The notes: generated from the letters alone by a model not told the origin. 64,000 bases of DNA from Mermis nigrescens (GCA_036768485.1 JAVLUZ010000142.1:18907735-18971734), one strand, 5' to 3'. Positions 9,177-20,468 are shown, counted from the stretch's first letter. Translations and numbers: made by a program.

Positions 9177-9939
9177 TGTAGCAGAGGTGCTACTACATAA
9201 TTTGAAATTGATACTTTGAAGTTAAACCCGTGAGGTTAATGTTATATTGCTTCTCAATTATATCGAATATTAACGCAGAAAGTGCAGAAAGTGAGCAAGA
9301 GCCCGAGTAGTTGGTTAGTACTACACACACGATACAGAGCGGAAGATCCGGGAAACCGGTGTGGGTAAAATTTTGCTCACATAATGGAAGGTATGCGGCG
9401 CTGCCGTTACAGTTGGAGGTCTCACAGAGATCCCTTTGGGTTGCTCCCCTAAAGGGTCTCTTTTGTAAGAGGGTGGTGTAAGTGCGGTGCACATACATGC
9501 TCATCAAACTTGTGCTTTCCCATCAGCATGTTTCGCTGTTTGGATGTGCTTTCCTATCAGCTCATTTTGCTGTTTGGATGGGCTTTCCTGTCAGCTCGTT
9601 TCGCTGTTCAGATGGGCTTTCCTGTCAGCTCGTTTCACTGTTCAGATGGGCTTTCCTGTCAGCTCGTTTTGCTGTTCAGTTGTGCTTTCCTGTCAGCTCG
9701 TTTCGCTGTTCGGCTGTTCTTTCCTGTCAGCTCATTTCATTGTTCGGATGGATGAGCTATTTATAGCTTTTGCGCATTCTTTTGCACTTTGACCCGTCGA
9801 GATGACGTTTCATCTCCGGAATAAATAGCACAAATATTTTAGGTAATTTAGCACTGGTTCGGCTCGCGAAAGTGACTGAACACTGCACAGTGGCGGATCT
9901 TCGGATCTGCCCAGTTTATAAGCTTTTCAATTAGGTACA
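9177..9939 (+). mobile_element. Solo LTR (763 bp), TTAT target duplication
   Basis: Starts TGTAGCAGAGG and ends TTAGGTACA, with TTAT immediately before (9173-9176) and after (9940-9943). Removing the insert and one TTAT restores the 30-bp unit of the surrounding minisatellite exactly. Inside are a TATTTATAG box near 9759 and AATAAA near 9820, giving a plus-strand promoter and poly(A) order. Unrelated to the LTRs at 2159 and 8693. Confidence 0.85.
9525..9750 (+). repeat. 34-bp tandem repeat inside the solo LTR
   Basis: About six copies of CTTTCCTGTCAGCTCGTTTC followed by GCTGTTCAGATGGG. Because 34 is not a multiple of 3, all three forward frames stay open and give look-alike repetitive ORFs. 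These are by-products, not genes. Placed in U3, upstream of the TATA-like box, they could act as promoter elements. Confidence 0.75.
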
Positions 9940-10445
9940 TTATCTGCATCCTTTTAAAAGTCGGTTGTTATCTGCATTGAAAAAGTCGGTTGTTATCTGC
10001 ATCCATTGGAAAAATTCGGTTGTTATCTGCATCTTTTTGAAAAAGTCGGTTGTTATCTGCATTCTTTTTGAAAAAGTCGGTTGTCATCTGCATTTTTTGA
10101 AAAAGTCGGTTGTTATCTGCATCCTTTTGAAAAAGTCGGTTGTTATCTGCATCCTTTTGAAAAAGTCGGTTGTTATCAGCATCCTTTTGAAAAAGTCGGT
10201 TGTTATCTGCATCCTTTTGAAAAAGTCGGTTGTTATCGGCATCCTTTTGAAAAAGTCGGTTGTTATCTGCATCCTTTTGAAAAAGTCGGTTGTTATCTGC
10301 ATCTTTGAAAAAATCGGTTGTTATCTGCATCCTTTTGAAAAAGTCGGTTGTTATCTGCATCTTTTTGAAAAAGTCGGTTGTTATCTGCATCCTTTTGAAA
10401 AAGTCGGTTGTTATGTGTATCTTTTTAAAAAGTTGGTTGTTATCT
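9940..10445 (+). repeat. 30-bp minisatellite, main array
   Basis: Roughly 16 units of GCATCCTTTTGAAAAAGTCG plus GTTGTTATCT, a few with 1-5 base indels. The unit length is a multiple of 3 and has no stop in several frames, so long repetitive ORFs appear on both strands (10-residue periods). They are an effect of the repeat. Confidence 0.9.
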
Positions 10446-10553
10446 GTTATCGTTATAGCCAATTTATAGAAGAAAGGTAATAGATCAAACCGCTGGGTTC
10501 ATAAATTTGATAAAATTAATTGATAAAAGTCAGAAGCGTTTGAATTATTTCAG

Positions 10554-10606
10554 TGTTAAGAGAAACCGGGCAGAGGTCCATAACAACGCTTTTTTCATAC
10601 TACAAG
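10554..10606 (+). other. Possible small exon
   Basis: ATTATTTCAG before 10554 and ACAAG|GTTCGT after 10606 look like acceptor and donor, and two of three frames are open across 53 nt. Too short to prove; no partner exon is identified. Confidence 0.2.
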
Positions 10607-10958
10607 GTTCGTATTTTTGAAATAATACATTGTCAGTTGTTTGAAATTTTTCATTGTTGTTGTGAATCCATTTGAAATATTTAATTGTTATCTTGCATAA
10701 TGCTATTTATCAATGAAATATTTCAAATGAAGCACCTTGCTTCCCGTAACACATAGGTTTTAAAGCGCATCACACATGAAAGACCAACAGAAGCCTAAGT
10801 ATTTGAGTGTTTATTTCAAGACCACTAAGCTGAGTTACATGATATTAGATTTTCATGTTAACGCGAAAATATGTGCTGTAGAAATTGCCTATATAAGATG
10901 TATGTATGTCAGTGTGAAAAGAGGAGAATCGAGTCGAGTCCGAATCGAGCGTCGTGAG

Positions 10959-11221
10959 CACACCTGGGCGTCGGGGGTGGGGGTATGCACCCTCCAGAAA
11001 CCAAAATACCCCCAGAAATCAAAATACCCCCACCCCAGAATTCAATTTTTGAAAATTATTTTCGTTTTTTTCACAATTTTTTGATGCCAATGGATAGTGC
11101 TTGATGAGAAACGTCGAAAAATGGTGTTTTTATCGCCATACCACCATTTTTAAGACCATTTTTTGACCTTCAAAAAATCTTGCAGCCCCCCCCCAGAGTT
11201 TTCTTGCTGCTCACGTATGGT
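10959..11221 (+). mobile_element. MITE family A copy, exact 8-bp TSD
   Basis: Starts CACACCTGGGCG, ends TGCTCACGTATG, flanked by GTCGTGAG on both sides. Internal landmarks are ATACCCCCACCCCAGAATTC, TTTTTTGATGCCAATGGATA and ATGGTGTTTTTATCGCCATA. CA...TG ends and 8-bp duplications are typical of hAT elements. It has no coding capacity. Confidence 0.88.
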
Positions 11222-11503
11222 CGTGAGCCATTTTTTGTTCGAATTTTATTGAGCTTTGAAAGTCTTTACTTAATTTAGAATAGCCGATTTATTTTATAAA
11301 ATGGCGAATGTTGTTTCTTAGCTCATGCATATTATTGGTACCTACATATACTTATTGTGTTTGGACTATTGGCTTTAAAATCGAGTAAAAAGAAGAAGAT
11401 ATTATGAACTCATTTACGGAGATCAAGGGACGAACTTAGTTTAGTGGATTCAGAACAGAGTGAGTAAATCTGTAAGCTTTATTTTAAGCTGAAAATTGTG
11501 AGA

Positions 11504-14500
11504 ACTAGCAATGAAAAATGCTCCGATGGAACAAAAAAGAGGAATATACTTGGGATTGTGAATTATCGAGGATGTAAAAGGAGGGGACTAGGAAAAATCT
11601 CCCTATGTTATATGCCAAAAATCGCAAAATATGTTAAAAATCAGACTATCTCTAAACAATGCGAAAAATCGAAATATATTCTGCGGTCTCTGAAAAAACG
11701 TATTATTTTAATATAATTTTCTCTGATTGATATAATATCTTAAAAGCATAATACGTAATGCAACTTTTTGCAGACTTCATTCAACTTTGAGTTGCCTAAT
11801 AATGTGACTGAAAGTGAAATGCTGTTAACAAATCATAATTAAGTTGTTCGTATTTCATTATTACTAAGCATGTCACTTAGCAGATACAGCCATTCTAAGT
11901 GTCAATGTGCAAGCAATATTCAAATTACCAAAAAATTGATTGAAGAAAGCAGCGAATTAGCAATGCAGTAGCTAAGCGAATTGAATGAAGTAGTACATAT
12001 CGATGCATTCAAGACAATCGATGATATTGTGGGTTCAAAGCAGTAGGAATCACGGAAGCTGACGTGCAACAGACCTTATGTAGATACTCTTTTACACATG
12101 TCGACAACAATTGTTTACTAAACTTTTACATTTTTCAAAGGCCGCAGAATATACTCCGATTTTTTGCATTGTTTATAGAAAGTCTGATTTTTAACATATT
12201 TTGCGATTTTTGGCATAAAACATAGGGAGATTTTTCCTAGTCCCTCCTTTTACATCCTCGATAATTCACAATCCCAAGTATATTCCTCTTTTTTGTTCCA
12301 TCGGAGCATTTTTCTTTGCTAGTACCCTACTTTTAATTAGCAAGATTTGGAAATACAATACTAGATTTCATTTACTGTGCGGTTCTTCTAATAATTGAAT
12401 GGTTTAAACTTTACAAAGCTACTAGTTGTAGAAGAAACAAACATTCTGATTAGTAATTCTTATGTTACGTAGAACATCCTGTAAAGACATATGCTTCCAA
12501 AACTTTCTAGAGCTACACTTAATTTACATTTTAAACTTTACACAAGAGTGTAAAGAATTTTAGTGGGATTAATAATTTCGATATTGCTCTGATATAACGA
12601 TCAACATTTATTAAGAAATGAAACCTCTATAATGTTCTAAGAACAAATTAAGATTAGGTGTTAATCACTTTACACAACTCCTCATGCGCCCCTAGCAGAC
12701 GTATCACATCTGTTTCCATATATATTTTACGACTTTAGAGAAAAAATAAGATACTGTGAGGCTCTAGAATGAAGCTTATTATATAGTGTAAACTTTACAC
12801 TAGCAACGAGTGTAAAGAAGATTTTAGTCGGATTTGTAAATTCGATATTACTCAGATATTACGATCAACATTCATAAAAAATTACGTCTCCATAACGGTT
12901 TAATGACAAATATACACAGATGTAAACCACTTTACATCACTCTTGAGTGTAAACAAGCGCGCCCAGCTGACGTCCCTTATTTAATTCCATGTAAATTTTC
13001 AGATTTCGCCAAAAAATTTAGGTTTTTGCAAAGCTCTAGAACGAATATTAATTAGCAGTGTAAACTTTACACAACCGCCTAGTGTAAAGAGGATTTTATT
13101 CCGATTTGTAAATCTGATATTACTCGGATATTATTATCAACATTTATGAAAAAATTGCTTGTCTACAATGGTCTGAGGACAAATAAACAATGAATGTAAA
13201 CTACTTTACATCACTGTTGGATGTGAACAAACGCTCCTACGTGACGTCTCGCATTTCATTCTTTGAAAATTTCTGGACTCCAGGAAAAAATTAGGTTTCT
13301 GGAATGCTCAAAAACGAAGATAAATACATTTGTAGTGTAAACTTCATGTAAACACCTAGTGTAAAGAAGATTTTGATTAGATTCGTAATTTTGATATTGT
13401 TCCCATATTACGATTAATATTTATGAAAAAAATTAAGTCTCCATAATGTTCTATGGGCAAACTAACAATAGGTATAAGCCGCTTTACAACACTGTAGAAT
13501 GTAAACATATGCGCTAGACTAGCATATCAAATTTGGTTCCTGGTCCATTTCTAGACTTGATAATCGTGTCCCTGACTCATAACCAGAGAAGCAGGCAGAA
13601 AAAACAAGACAGAAGCGTATTTTAAACACCAAATTTTTGACTTTACACTCGCTGAATATTAATGTATAGACAATTTGCTGTGACATGCACCCGATATGAA
13701 GCACTTTATTTTTATTCTATTGGACTTTTCCCGACTTCTGGACGGAGAAAGTGGCGAACAAAAAACTCAACAATAACGTATTTTCCATCATTTAGAACAC
13801 TCTAAACTTTAAAATTCCGTATCGAACTCCCCATTGAGTTTAAAGAAATTCGGTTTGGTCCAATTTGTAGCTTTTAAATCGTAGTACATTCCTGTGTGCC
13901 AAAATTCTCTTGCAAAAATTATTTGGTATGATTTATTAATCAAAATTCGGAAAAAACGTGTTTTTTCGCCCATTTTTTACCTCTGATTTCGAACTTTACA
14001 CCCCCATAAATAACTCAATATTGCGTTTTTTTAAATGCAGTTTGCTGCGATGTGAAGCCCCTGAAAGGCACTTTATTACTGCTGTATTCAATTTACCCTG
14101 ACTCAAAAGCGGAAAAATTTGGCAGAGAAATCTTAGTTGAGATCCGTTTTTTACACCATCAACTAGAGTGTAAACTTTAAACCCCAGGATCTAACTCACC
14201 ATAGAGCGTAAAAGACTTTGCTTATATGCAGAATGTAGCCCTTAATCCGCTCTACATTTCTGTCAGAAAACATTTTAAAAAACTCATAACCGGAGTTAGT
14301 ATCAGACATAAGCAGGTTGAAAACTCGACCAAAATGTGCTTTTTCACCCCCAGATTTTCGCACTCTTTACACTCCCATTAGAGAACTAATGCGAATTTCA
14401 ACAAACAAAAAAAAACCAATTTGGAGCATCCCTTCCTCTACAAATCTGTGTCATTAATTTATTTGAGGAGTCAATACTGAGTTGTCCACATGCCGTCTAA

Positions 14501-14737
14501 AAAACCTCCCAAAATTCATCCTATGTTATAACGTTACACAAAAACTTTACACCTTCTTTACACAGCCAGTCTTGAGTTTCAAGAAAAACAAAAAACACGG
14601 GCAGCGAATTTTTTTATTATCTATCTTTTAAAAAAAACTGCAGCTTCTAGATATGTCCTGTTATAGCTGTAGGGGGTGCACGGGTGTTAGGGGTACCCAA
14701 GTATATTATAGGTACGCGCTAACGCGCTACCTATGAT
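11504..14737 (+). repeat. 3.2-kb repeat, copy 1
   Basis: Matches 53093-56325 end to end; flanks differ on both sides. It begins with a long inverted repeat (arms 11504-11699 and 12131-12323, ends ACTAGCAA...GCTAGT), i.e. a ~820-bp foldback head that may be a MITE in its own right. It then has four degenerate ~270-bp units (about 12530-13520) and a tail ending in the hairpin GGTACGCGCTAACGCGCTACC plus TATGAT. GTGTAAA/TTTACAC heptamers are scattered throughout. No transposase is seen and the small ORFs are not conserved. The class is unassigned. Confidence 0.8.
12530..13520. repeat. ~270-bp tandem units with GTGTAAA motifs
   Basis: Each unit contains a GTGTAAAC...GTGTAAAGA pair, then GATTTGTAAATTCGATATTA, CAACATTTATGAAAAAATT, a TACTTTACATCACTGTT block and GACGTC. 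Four diverged units are seen. The second copy is at about 54110-55090. Confidence 0.7.
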
Positions 14738-15037
14738 GATTGCAAGGGTGCTTTGAGCAAGCGGTCGGTTTCTCTTTGCCACACTACAGCAATTACACTA
14801 AGTAGATATAACGTGGGAGTGCTGAGGAAGAAATCTTGAAAATTTTTTATGAATATAATTTCATTAACTTCCGCAAAAAATATTTTCTCTATTTACCTAC
14901 CAGTTTCTTGTACTGAAAATTTCAGGCCATCTGATTCTAGACAGATACAGCCCAAAAGGGGAGCGAAAAATCTTATAAAGTCGAAAATTCCTTCAAAAAA
15001 TTGAAGGTATGCTCAAAACATCGTGTTTATGTACATA
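14738..15037. other. Unique-looking AT-rich spacer
   Basis: Nothing recognisable beyond a short GCGGTCGGTTT that reappears inverted near 15256. Confidence 0.35.
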
Positions 15038-15529
15038 TAGTCTAATTCATTTATCCGAGAGATTTTTTCAGCAAATTTCTTCCGATGCTACAGTAACTCT
15101 ATCTTCCCTACTTACTGTAGCTCATTTAGAGATTCCTGTAGCTGCTACATATTAAGGAAGGGTTTTTCAATAAAATTTCATACGGCATAATTTATTTTCG
15201 GCTTCCAGCAGATCATGCAATATGCGGATGAAATTTGCGCATTCAGCTTGTCATAAACCGACCGCTAAACACCATAGAATAGCTAGCATTTCAAGCGTCT
15301 ATGAAAACTTTCGTTTAGCCTAAGGTAGAACGTCCGATTGTCGTCGAAGCGACACGGGTTATATTCCTACGGCAGCGTTTTTATTTAGCGCATTTTGTGT
15401 AGTATGTCACAGCACTGTTTAGATGCTTTAATTTAGTCTATATGGGCGCTTTGGTGCGTTAAAAATGAGGCATACTGCAGCCTTCAGGAAAATTTACTGA
15501 AAAAGCTCTCGAATTAATGAAACAGACTA
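15038..15529 (+). mobile_element. TIR element with tRNA-like core (short form)
   Basis: TAGTCTAATTCATTTATCCG at the left and its inverted counterpart ending AATGAAACAGACTA at the right form terminal repeats of ~55-60 bp. The left half matches 36088-36330. The right half (TTGTCGTCGAAGC ... TTTTATTTAGCGCATTTTG) matches the tRNA-like modules at 39582 and 59709. It looks like the short, array-less form of the foldback element at 36-40 kb. Confidence 0.7.
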
Positions 15530-15581
15530 TAGTTGGGCCCTTTCTTTCGGTGATATAAATTGTTAAATTGGGCTGCTTAAA

Positions 15582-15776
15582 TTGCTGGTGCGAAAGCCAA
15601 ATCGTATTTCCATTCAGATGACTTTTTTGTGGAGAGTCAAGATAGAATTTATCCAAATCTTTACTGTTCAATCAAAGTATGATGACATCTTAGGAATGAA
15701 TATTACCGGAAACTATAATCGTCAGCAGCATTTTCGAAGCGGCATTCATCTGCGCCCGCCCCGACCTGGGGTAAAA
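15582..15776 (+). other. Possible exon or decayed ORF
   Basis: CGTATTTCCATTCAG at 15619 resembles an acceptor, and CCTGGG|GTAAAA near 15774 a donor. The frame between them is open and ends HFRSGIHLRPPRPG. A second forward frame is open to AAA|GTATGA (SDDFFVESQDRIYPNLYCSI) and a reverse frame is also open, so the coding strand is uncertain. It could be a host exon or a frameshifted transposon relic. Confidence 0.3.
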
Positions 15777-15911
15777 CCGGTCTGAAATACACAAATGCAT
15801 TTCGCCGGTTGACCACAAAATTAGCATAGCATATGTACGTACAAATTAGTGCTGAAACTCGAGTAAATAAAATGTGGAGGTTTTATCAGCCGACTGACCG
15901 GCGGACCCGAC

Positions 15912-16130
15912 CATAACTGGGCGTGGGGTGTTGGGGGTATGCAACCCCCCTGAGAAATGAAAATTTTTTTATAAAAATTTTTTTGCAATTTTTTGGTGTC
16001 ATCGGATAGTGCACGATGCGCAACGTTGAAAAGTTGTGTTTTTTAGCCATACCACAATTTTTGAGGTCATTTTTTGACCTTTGAAAAGTCTAGCACTCTT
16101 CCCACATCGTTTTCCAGTGTTACATGAATG
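15912..16130 (+). mobile_element. MITE family A copy, degraded right end
   Basis: CATAACTGGGCGTGGGG start and GGGGGTATGCAACCCCC, then TTTTTTGGTGTCATCGGATA and CATACCACAATTTTTGAGG in family order. The right end is eroded and no target duplication is clear. Confidence 0.65.
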
Positions 16131-16189
16131 ATTTTTCTGTTTAAAATGCCAAGATCAAAAAATCCATAAAAAGCCATTCTCCAAAACAT

Positions 16190-16800
16190 ATCTCATTAGA
16201 AAGAGCATCCAATTTTCTATCTATTTACAGAAAAAAATGCCAATTATCCGGAAGCAGTAAAAAATTAAAAGTCTCAATTTGTAAAAACCGCACTTTTTCA
16301 ACTACATTGACTAAAATGGCAGCCATATTGAACTTTTTCTTCTATTCCAAATGACACAAACAAGTGGTCATTTGAAAGCTCTTTCTTTGCTCTTTTCAGA
16401 ATGTGCTTAATTGTTGACAGCTTGAAGCATTTTTCCAATATGGCTGCCCCCATGACACAGATTTGTATTGAGCAAACTGGAAGTACGAGCAAATCTTGGT
16501 TAAACGCGTTCATTGCACAAGAAAGCCAATCTAAAGACGCAACTATTTTGCTACTATCGAGCTTTCTACCTACAATACAGGGTGAATGAAGCCAATTTTC
16601 GTTATTTTTTTCGAGGTGACAAGCTAAAGTAATAAAAATTTTTGATTTTTTTGGTAAAATAGTTGCGCTCCAAAATTTTCCATCTAAAACACTTTTGTTT
16701 GCCTAAATTGGAGCAGCGGTTCCAGAGATTCGCTCAATAAACCTAAAAGGTATGAAACACTTTTGAGTGATCATCAACCAATTTGACTTTGAAGGCTTAC
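16190..16800. repeat. Dispersed repeat family G
   Basis: Resembles 62173-63036 (shared blocks include CATTAGAAAGA, CAATTTTCTA, GGC-GCCATATTG and AATGTGCTTAA). Part of it is inverted at 30760-30960 (CGAGCTTTCTACCTACAATA against its complement). Confidence 0.55.
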
Positions 16801-17312
16801 AGTAGGCTTATTATTGTAGCACCGAACCTAAAGTACATATGTACGTCTGAAAGCACTTTGATTGCTAATTCCGAAATGCATATAATCATGTCATATTAAT
16901 GTTTAACTCAATTACAGTAGGCCATTAAATGCTTATTTTGCCGTTTATAGTGAAAATGCTGTGCTCCATTGAATATCGGTGCTGCCCACGTGGACCTACC
17001 TGACCCTTCGAAATCATAAATTTTGTCAATTCGCCGTGAGCAAGAAATTCATCGGCTTTTATCGATTTTTTATGTGTTTTATTTATAAATTTTACTCAGA
17101 AGGGCCTGTAAACTCAATACGTAGCTTACGATTTATTGCACAGCTGGATTTTAGCGCAAGATCTTTTTTTATTGAAACTTGCAAATTTACAAAGGAATGA
17201 ATTTTCTATGACTTACTAGTTAGGCTTTAAGCTGGCCTGAGACATCTTATTTATCTTGCACAAATATCCACGAGTGCTTTAAAAACTCTTTATATTTTGT
17301 TTAGCACGAGCA
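16800..17312. other. AT-rich sequence without a gene
   Basis: A fragment like the right end of MITE A (GGTGCTGCCCACGTGG) lies near 16978. Otherwise nothing is recognised. Confidence 0.4.
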
Positions 17313-17373
17313 ATTCGTTCATTATGCATAAAATAGCGCAGCAAAAGCGCTATTTTATGCATAATGAACGAAT
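17313..17373. repeat. Perfect 27-bp-arm hairpin
   Basis: ATTCGTTCATTATGCATAAA plus ATAGCGC (17313-17339) is exactly complementary to 17347-17373 around a 7-nt loop AGCAAAA. The pairing extends outward with gaps (CGAG/CTCG). A perfect stem in an otherwise decayed region is notable. Confidence 0.9.
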
Positions 17374-17534
17374 TTCTCGCGCTAATTTTACACTGGGAAA
17401 TTCGAGGTGTGGCCTATTCCGTGTCCAAAATTCCTGAATCCGGCAGCGGCACTCAGTTCTGCTGTCTTCATAATGTGTCCATTTTAATCGTCAATGATCC
17501 CCGTTATGACAACTTACAACTTTATGAGTTTTGA
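17364..17534 (+). other. Short GC-richer ORF of 56 codons, doubtful
   Basis: Starts in the right arm of the hairpin (MNEFLALILHW) and runs to TGA at 17532. The island at 17400-17475 is GC-richer than its surroundings, but a second plus frame and a minus frame are also open, so coding is unproven. Confidence 0.2.
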
Positions 17535-18173
17535 AGTATTCGATAAAACTTAAACTTAGAAGACTCTTACATGGTAAAGCAAATGGTTTTAAGGTCTTAC
17601 AATAAAAAAATCGAAAGTTTTTTGATTAACATTCAGCAAAATCAAGGCTAAAAAACGGAAGTAAAAATTCTCTGCAAAAGTACATTGATCGGAAACTATA
17701 CATAGATCGAAAAAGTTTTTAGGCCAATTCAGCCTTTGTATCCATTTTAGGGCTATTTAGGCCCAGAAAAGTCATCACCGAAATCGGTTGTTCCATAGAC
17801 CGACCATACTGTGCATCTGTGCTTATGATCTGACACGCTTAATGCTCACAAAAGCGGAGAAAGTTCGAAGAATGAATAAAATTGAAAAAACGAAACGCGT
17901 TGTATGTGAAATCAGAACTCGAAATTTCAAATTGGCCAATACCTCCAGCTTATCAATAGCTTTTATGCTACTTAAATGTTTATAAATGATTTCAGATCGT
18001 TCTAGCCCAACGAGCCCTCGTATAATTTCCTAAATAGGTCAACGCAATTTCTGACGCAATCGTGAAATGTGATACATATCTTTTCTGTTGTGTCTGACCC
18101 TTCGTAACAAGAATTTATAGTCGTAAAATGAACACCCGTGGTGACTTATAAATCATAAGATTTTAGTTAACTG
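17535..18173. other. AT-rich sequence without a gene
   Basis: Short unsupported ORFs only; no repeat family recognised. Confidence 0.35.
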
Positions 18174-18181
18174 GACACAGG

Positions 18182-18445
18182 CATACCTGGACGCAGGGGA
18201 GAGGTGTGGGGTATGCACCCCTAGAAACCAAAATACCCCCGAGATACCAAAACACCTCCAGAATTCAATTTTTTGGAAATTTTTTTCGTTATTTTTCGCA
18301 ACTTTTTGATGCCAATGAAAAGTGCACTGGTCGGCGAGAAACGTTTAAAAATGGTGTTTTTCGCCGTACCACCATTTTTAAAAGGCAATTTTTTGACCTT
18401 TGAAACATCTTGCACCCCTTAGAATTTTGGTGCCGCCCACCTATG
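18182..18445 (+). mobile_element. MITE family A copy, exact 8-bp TSD
   Basis: CATACCTGGACG ... GCCGCCCACCTATG flanked by GACACAGG on both sides (18174-18181, 18446-18453). Confidence 0.9.
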
Positions 18446-18453
18446 GACACAGG

Positions 18454-19023
18454 TCGTCGTTGCTGCATATCCACGCAAGGGAATGGGGTATGCAGAGTCT
18501 GGTGGACTCCCGTAGAAATCAATGCGCCAGAAACGAATTTTTGGTGCGTTTTAAGCAATTTTGTCACAGACCCCAAAATTAAACCGCTGCCCACATACAT
18601 ACGCGAGTATCTACTATGTTCGTGATCAACAGATTTTGTACTGAAGGTCGTATTTTTATGTGAAGAGTTAGAATAGGTGGAAAATAAAAAATAGTACTCG
18701 TCCAGCCTGTCGCCGGATACGGGTATAACTGGTAATTCCCGACATGTCTTCGCCGAGATCCCGTTTTACCACTGAACGGGCAATGGAAGGATCATTGGCT
18801 GATCGTCGTGTCTACGACAAAAAGAATTGGCACGATTAAAAGGCCAATGTTGTTCTACTGTCCAATATACTGACTCAATTCTGACTGAGAAGTTCGGTAA
18901 TTTTTTATTTCGTGACTGGGCAGCTTAAGTTTGGGCAACTAGATAGTATGACTGGCAGCTAATCAGACAACTAATCAATCAATTCGATTTAATATGTCAG
19001 ATAAACGAGCGCAGATAACATTC
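18454..19023. other. Spacer with a degraded MITE A-like remnant
   Basis: Around 18470-18605 a GGGGTATGC motif and GCCCACATACATACG resemble family A ends but are too eroded to delimit. No gene is seen. Confidence 0.35.
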
Positions 19024-19031
19024 AGTATTAG

Positions 19032-19216
19032 CAGAGGCGGATTTAGGGGGCGGCCGCCCCCTTCCCCACTGGTCCGATATAGTGCGCGAAATTAAGGATT
19101 TTTGAGCGATTTTTAACGATTTTCGGGTTAAATCGGATAATTTTTCCGCCCAAGTCAGGGTTCCGCCCCCTCAGGGGTACCGCCCCCCCCTTAGGAAAAT
19201 CCCGTATCCGCCACTG
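19032..19216. mobile_element. MITE family B (hAT-like), 8-bp TSD
   Basis: CAGAGGCGGATTTAGGGGG at the left, GTATCCGCCACTG at the right; flanks AGTATTAG and AGTATTAA. The interior has GTGCGCGAAATTAAGGATTT and TTTTTCCGCCCAAGTCAGGG. CAGNGGCGGA ends with an 8-bp duplication are characteristic of hAT elements. Confidence 0.88.
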
Positions 19217-19224
19217 AGTATTAA

Positions 19225-20468
19225 CAAATGGAGAATAATTTCCAGAAAGTCCGGTGAAGAGCGGACTTTTCAAGTGACGAACACGAACTTTTATAAATGA
19301 ACCTAAATTCCGCTCAAAGGGCGGAACGATTTCTCATTGGTCAAAAATACGGTAGCTCGGCAAAAAGCATACTGTAACTCAACAGAATGACGCAAGCACG
19401 AACTTTTAGGTAATTAAAAAAGGTTAAATAAGACGAATTAGAGAGAATTTTCTCGAGAAAGCTCGCTTCTTCTAGTCTCATGATTATATAGCTAATGAAG
19501 AAAAAGAAAGTCATGTGAATGCGTAGGTCTCTTATCTGAATTCTAAAAAGTTATAAAAACAGAAATTAGAATTTTCTACGATCGCAAGATGGCTTACGTT
19601 AAGTACATTATTAGCTGTCATACTGTACGTACGTAGAAATCACTTTCGTTACACTTTGATGATGTAATAGTAGGTTTTAGTGTTATCAAAGATGAGAAAA
19701 AAGATTGAGAAAAGATAAATTTCAAATACGAAATTGCAGTCAAACTGCTTAAGTTGTGATTTGCGTTTGCTGGTAGAACACTTTTACTTTCTAGTAGGTT
19801 GACTAAGGCCTGAACCAGGAGTGGCTGTATAGCTTAAACTATAGAACGAAAGCTTGTGATAATGATAATCCGAAAATTTTGTCAGCTCGGTCTAAAATAA
19901 GGATCACAAACCTCTTTCCTACAATATGTTATAAATTTAATTTCGAAATAGCGCCTAATTGTTGTTTGTTAAAACATTAGTTACACTGTGAACTGCTCTA
20001 TCCGAAAAGCTTGGGGTTATTCCAACAGTTCGCTGTCAATTTTGACAATCTTTCATTTTTCGATGAAGATAATTAGTCCATACATGAATTCTAGCTAAGT
20101 TTTTTCTACTTTTTCGTGCATAGTTTTAGTTAGTTCATATATTTTCACATACCAGGTTGATATATTTTTTTCTAAAATGATCTCTAAATGTTGCAATTGA
20201 ATATCGCATGGTAGACGCACAAGATTTCAGCCGCTGTTCACCTTTTCGTGATCGTCATTTCTCCGTTGTTTCACAATTTTAACCATTTTATTCTTCCTTT
20301 AGTGTGTCAATCACTTTTTATATAAATTAGTGAAGACAGGTTTAAGAATATCTCTTTGAAAATTTTCATAATAAAATTCTTTATAAATTACCATTTTTTC
20401 AATAATCGGAATATCAAAAAATATAAATTTTTCAATTTTGATGTCTCCTGCGCTTAGTCTCCCTCTAG
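19225..20468. other. AT-rich sequence without a gene
   Basis: No splice-bounded open stretch, RNA gene or repeat family recognised over ~1.2 kb. Confidence 0.4.

Noticed and set aside
9193..9507. 104-codon minus ORF in the solo LTR
   Set aside because: Lies wholly in LTR sequence, crosses its ends of function, and matches no family.
9482..9792. Three overlapping forward ORFs with CFPVSS-like repeats
   Set aside because: Produced by the 34-bp tandem repeat in the solo LTR, read in three frames.
9940..10445. CRISPR array
   Set aside because: Contiguous 30-bp repeats without unique spacers, in eukaryotic DNA.
13519..13704. ORF shared with 54945-55268
   Set aside because: Shared because both lie in the 3.2-kb repeat; edges and lengths differ and no protein feature is evident.
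14710..14737. Helitron 3' terminus
   Set aside because: A hairpin is present, but the expected CTRR end and a 5' TC are not.
18785..18797. GGAAGGATCATTG as an 18S rRNA 3' end
   Set aside because: The preceding bases do not match the conserved 18S terminus; a short chance match.
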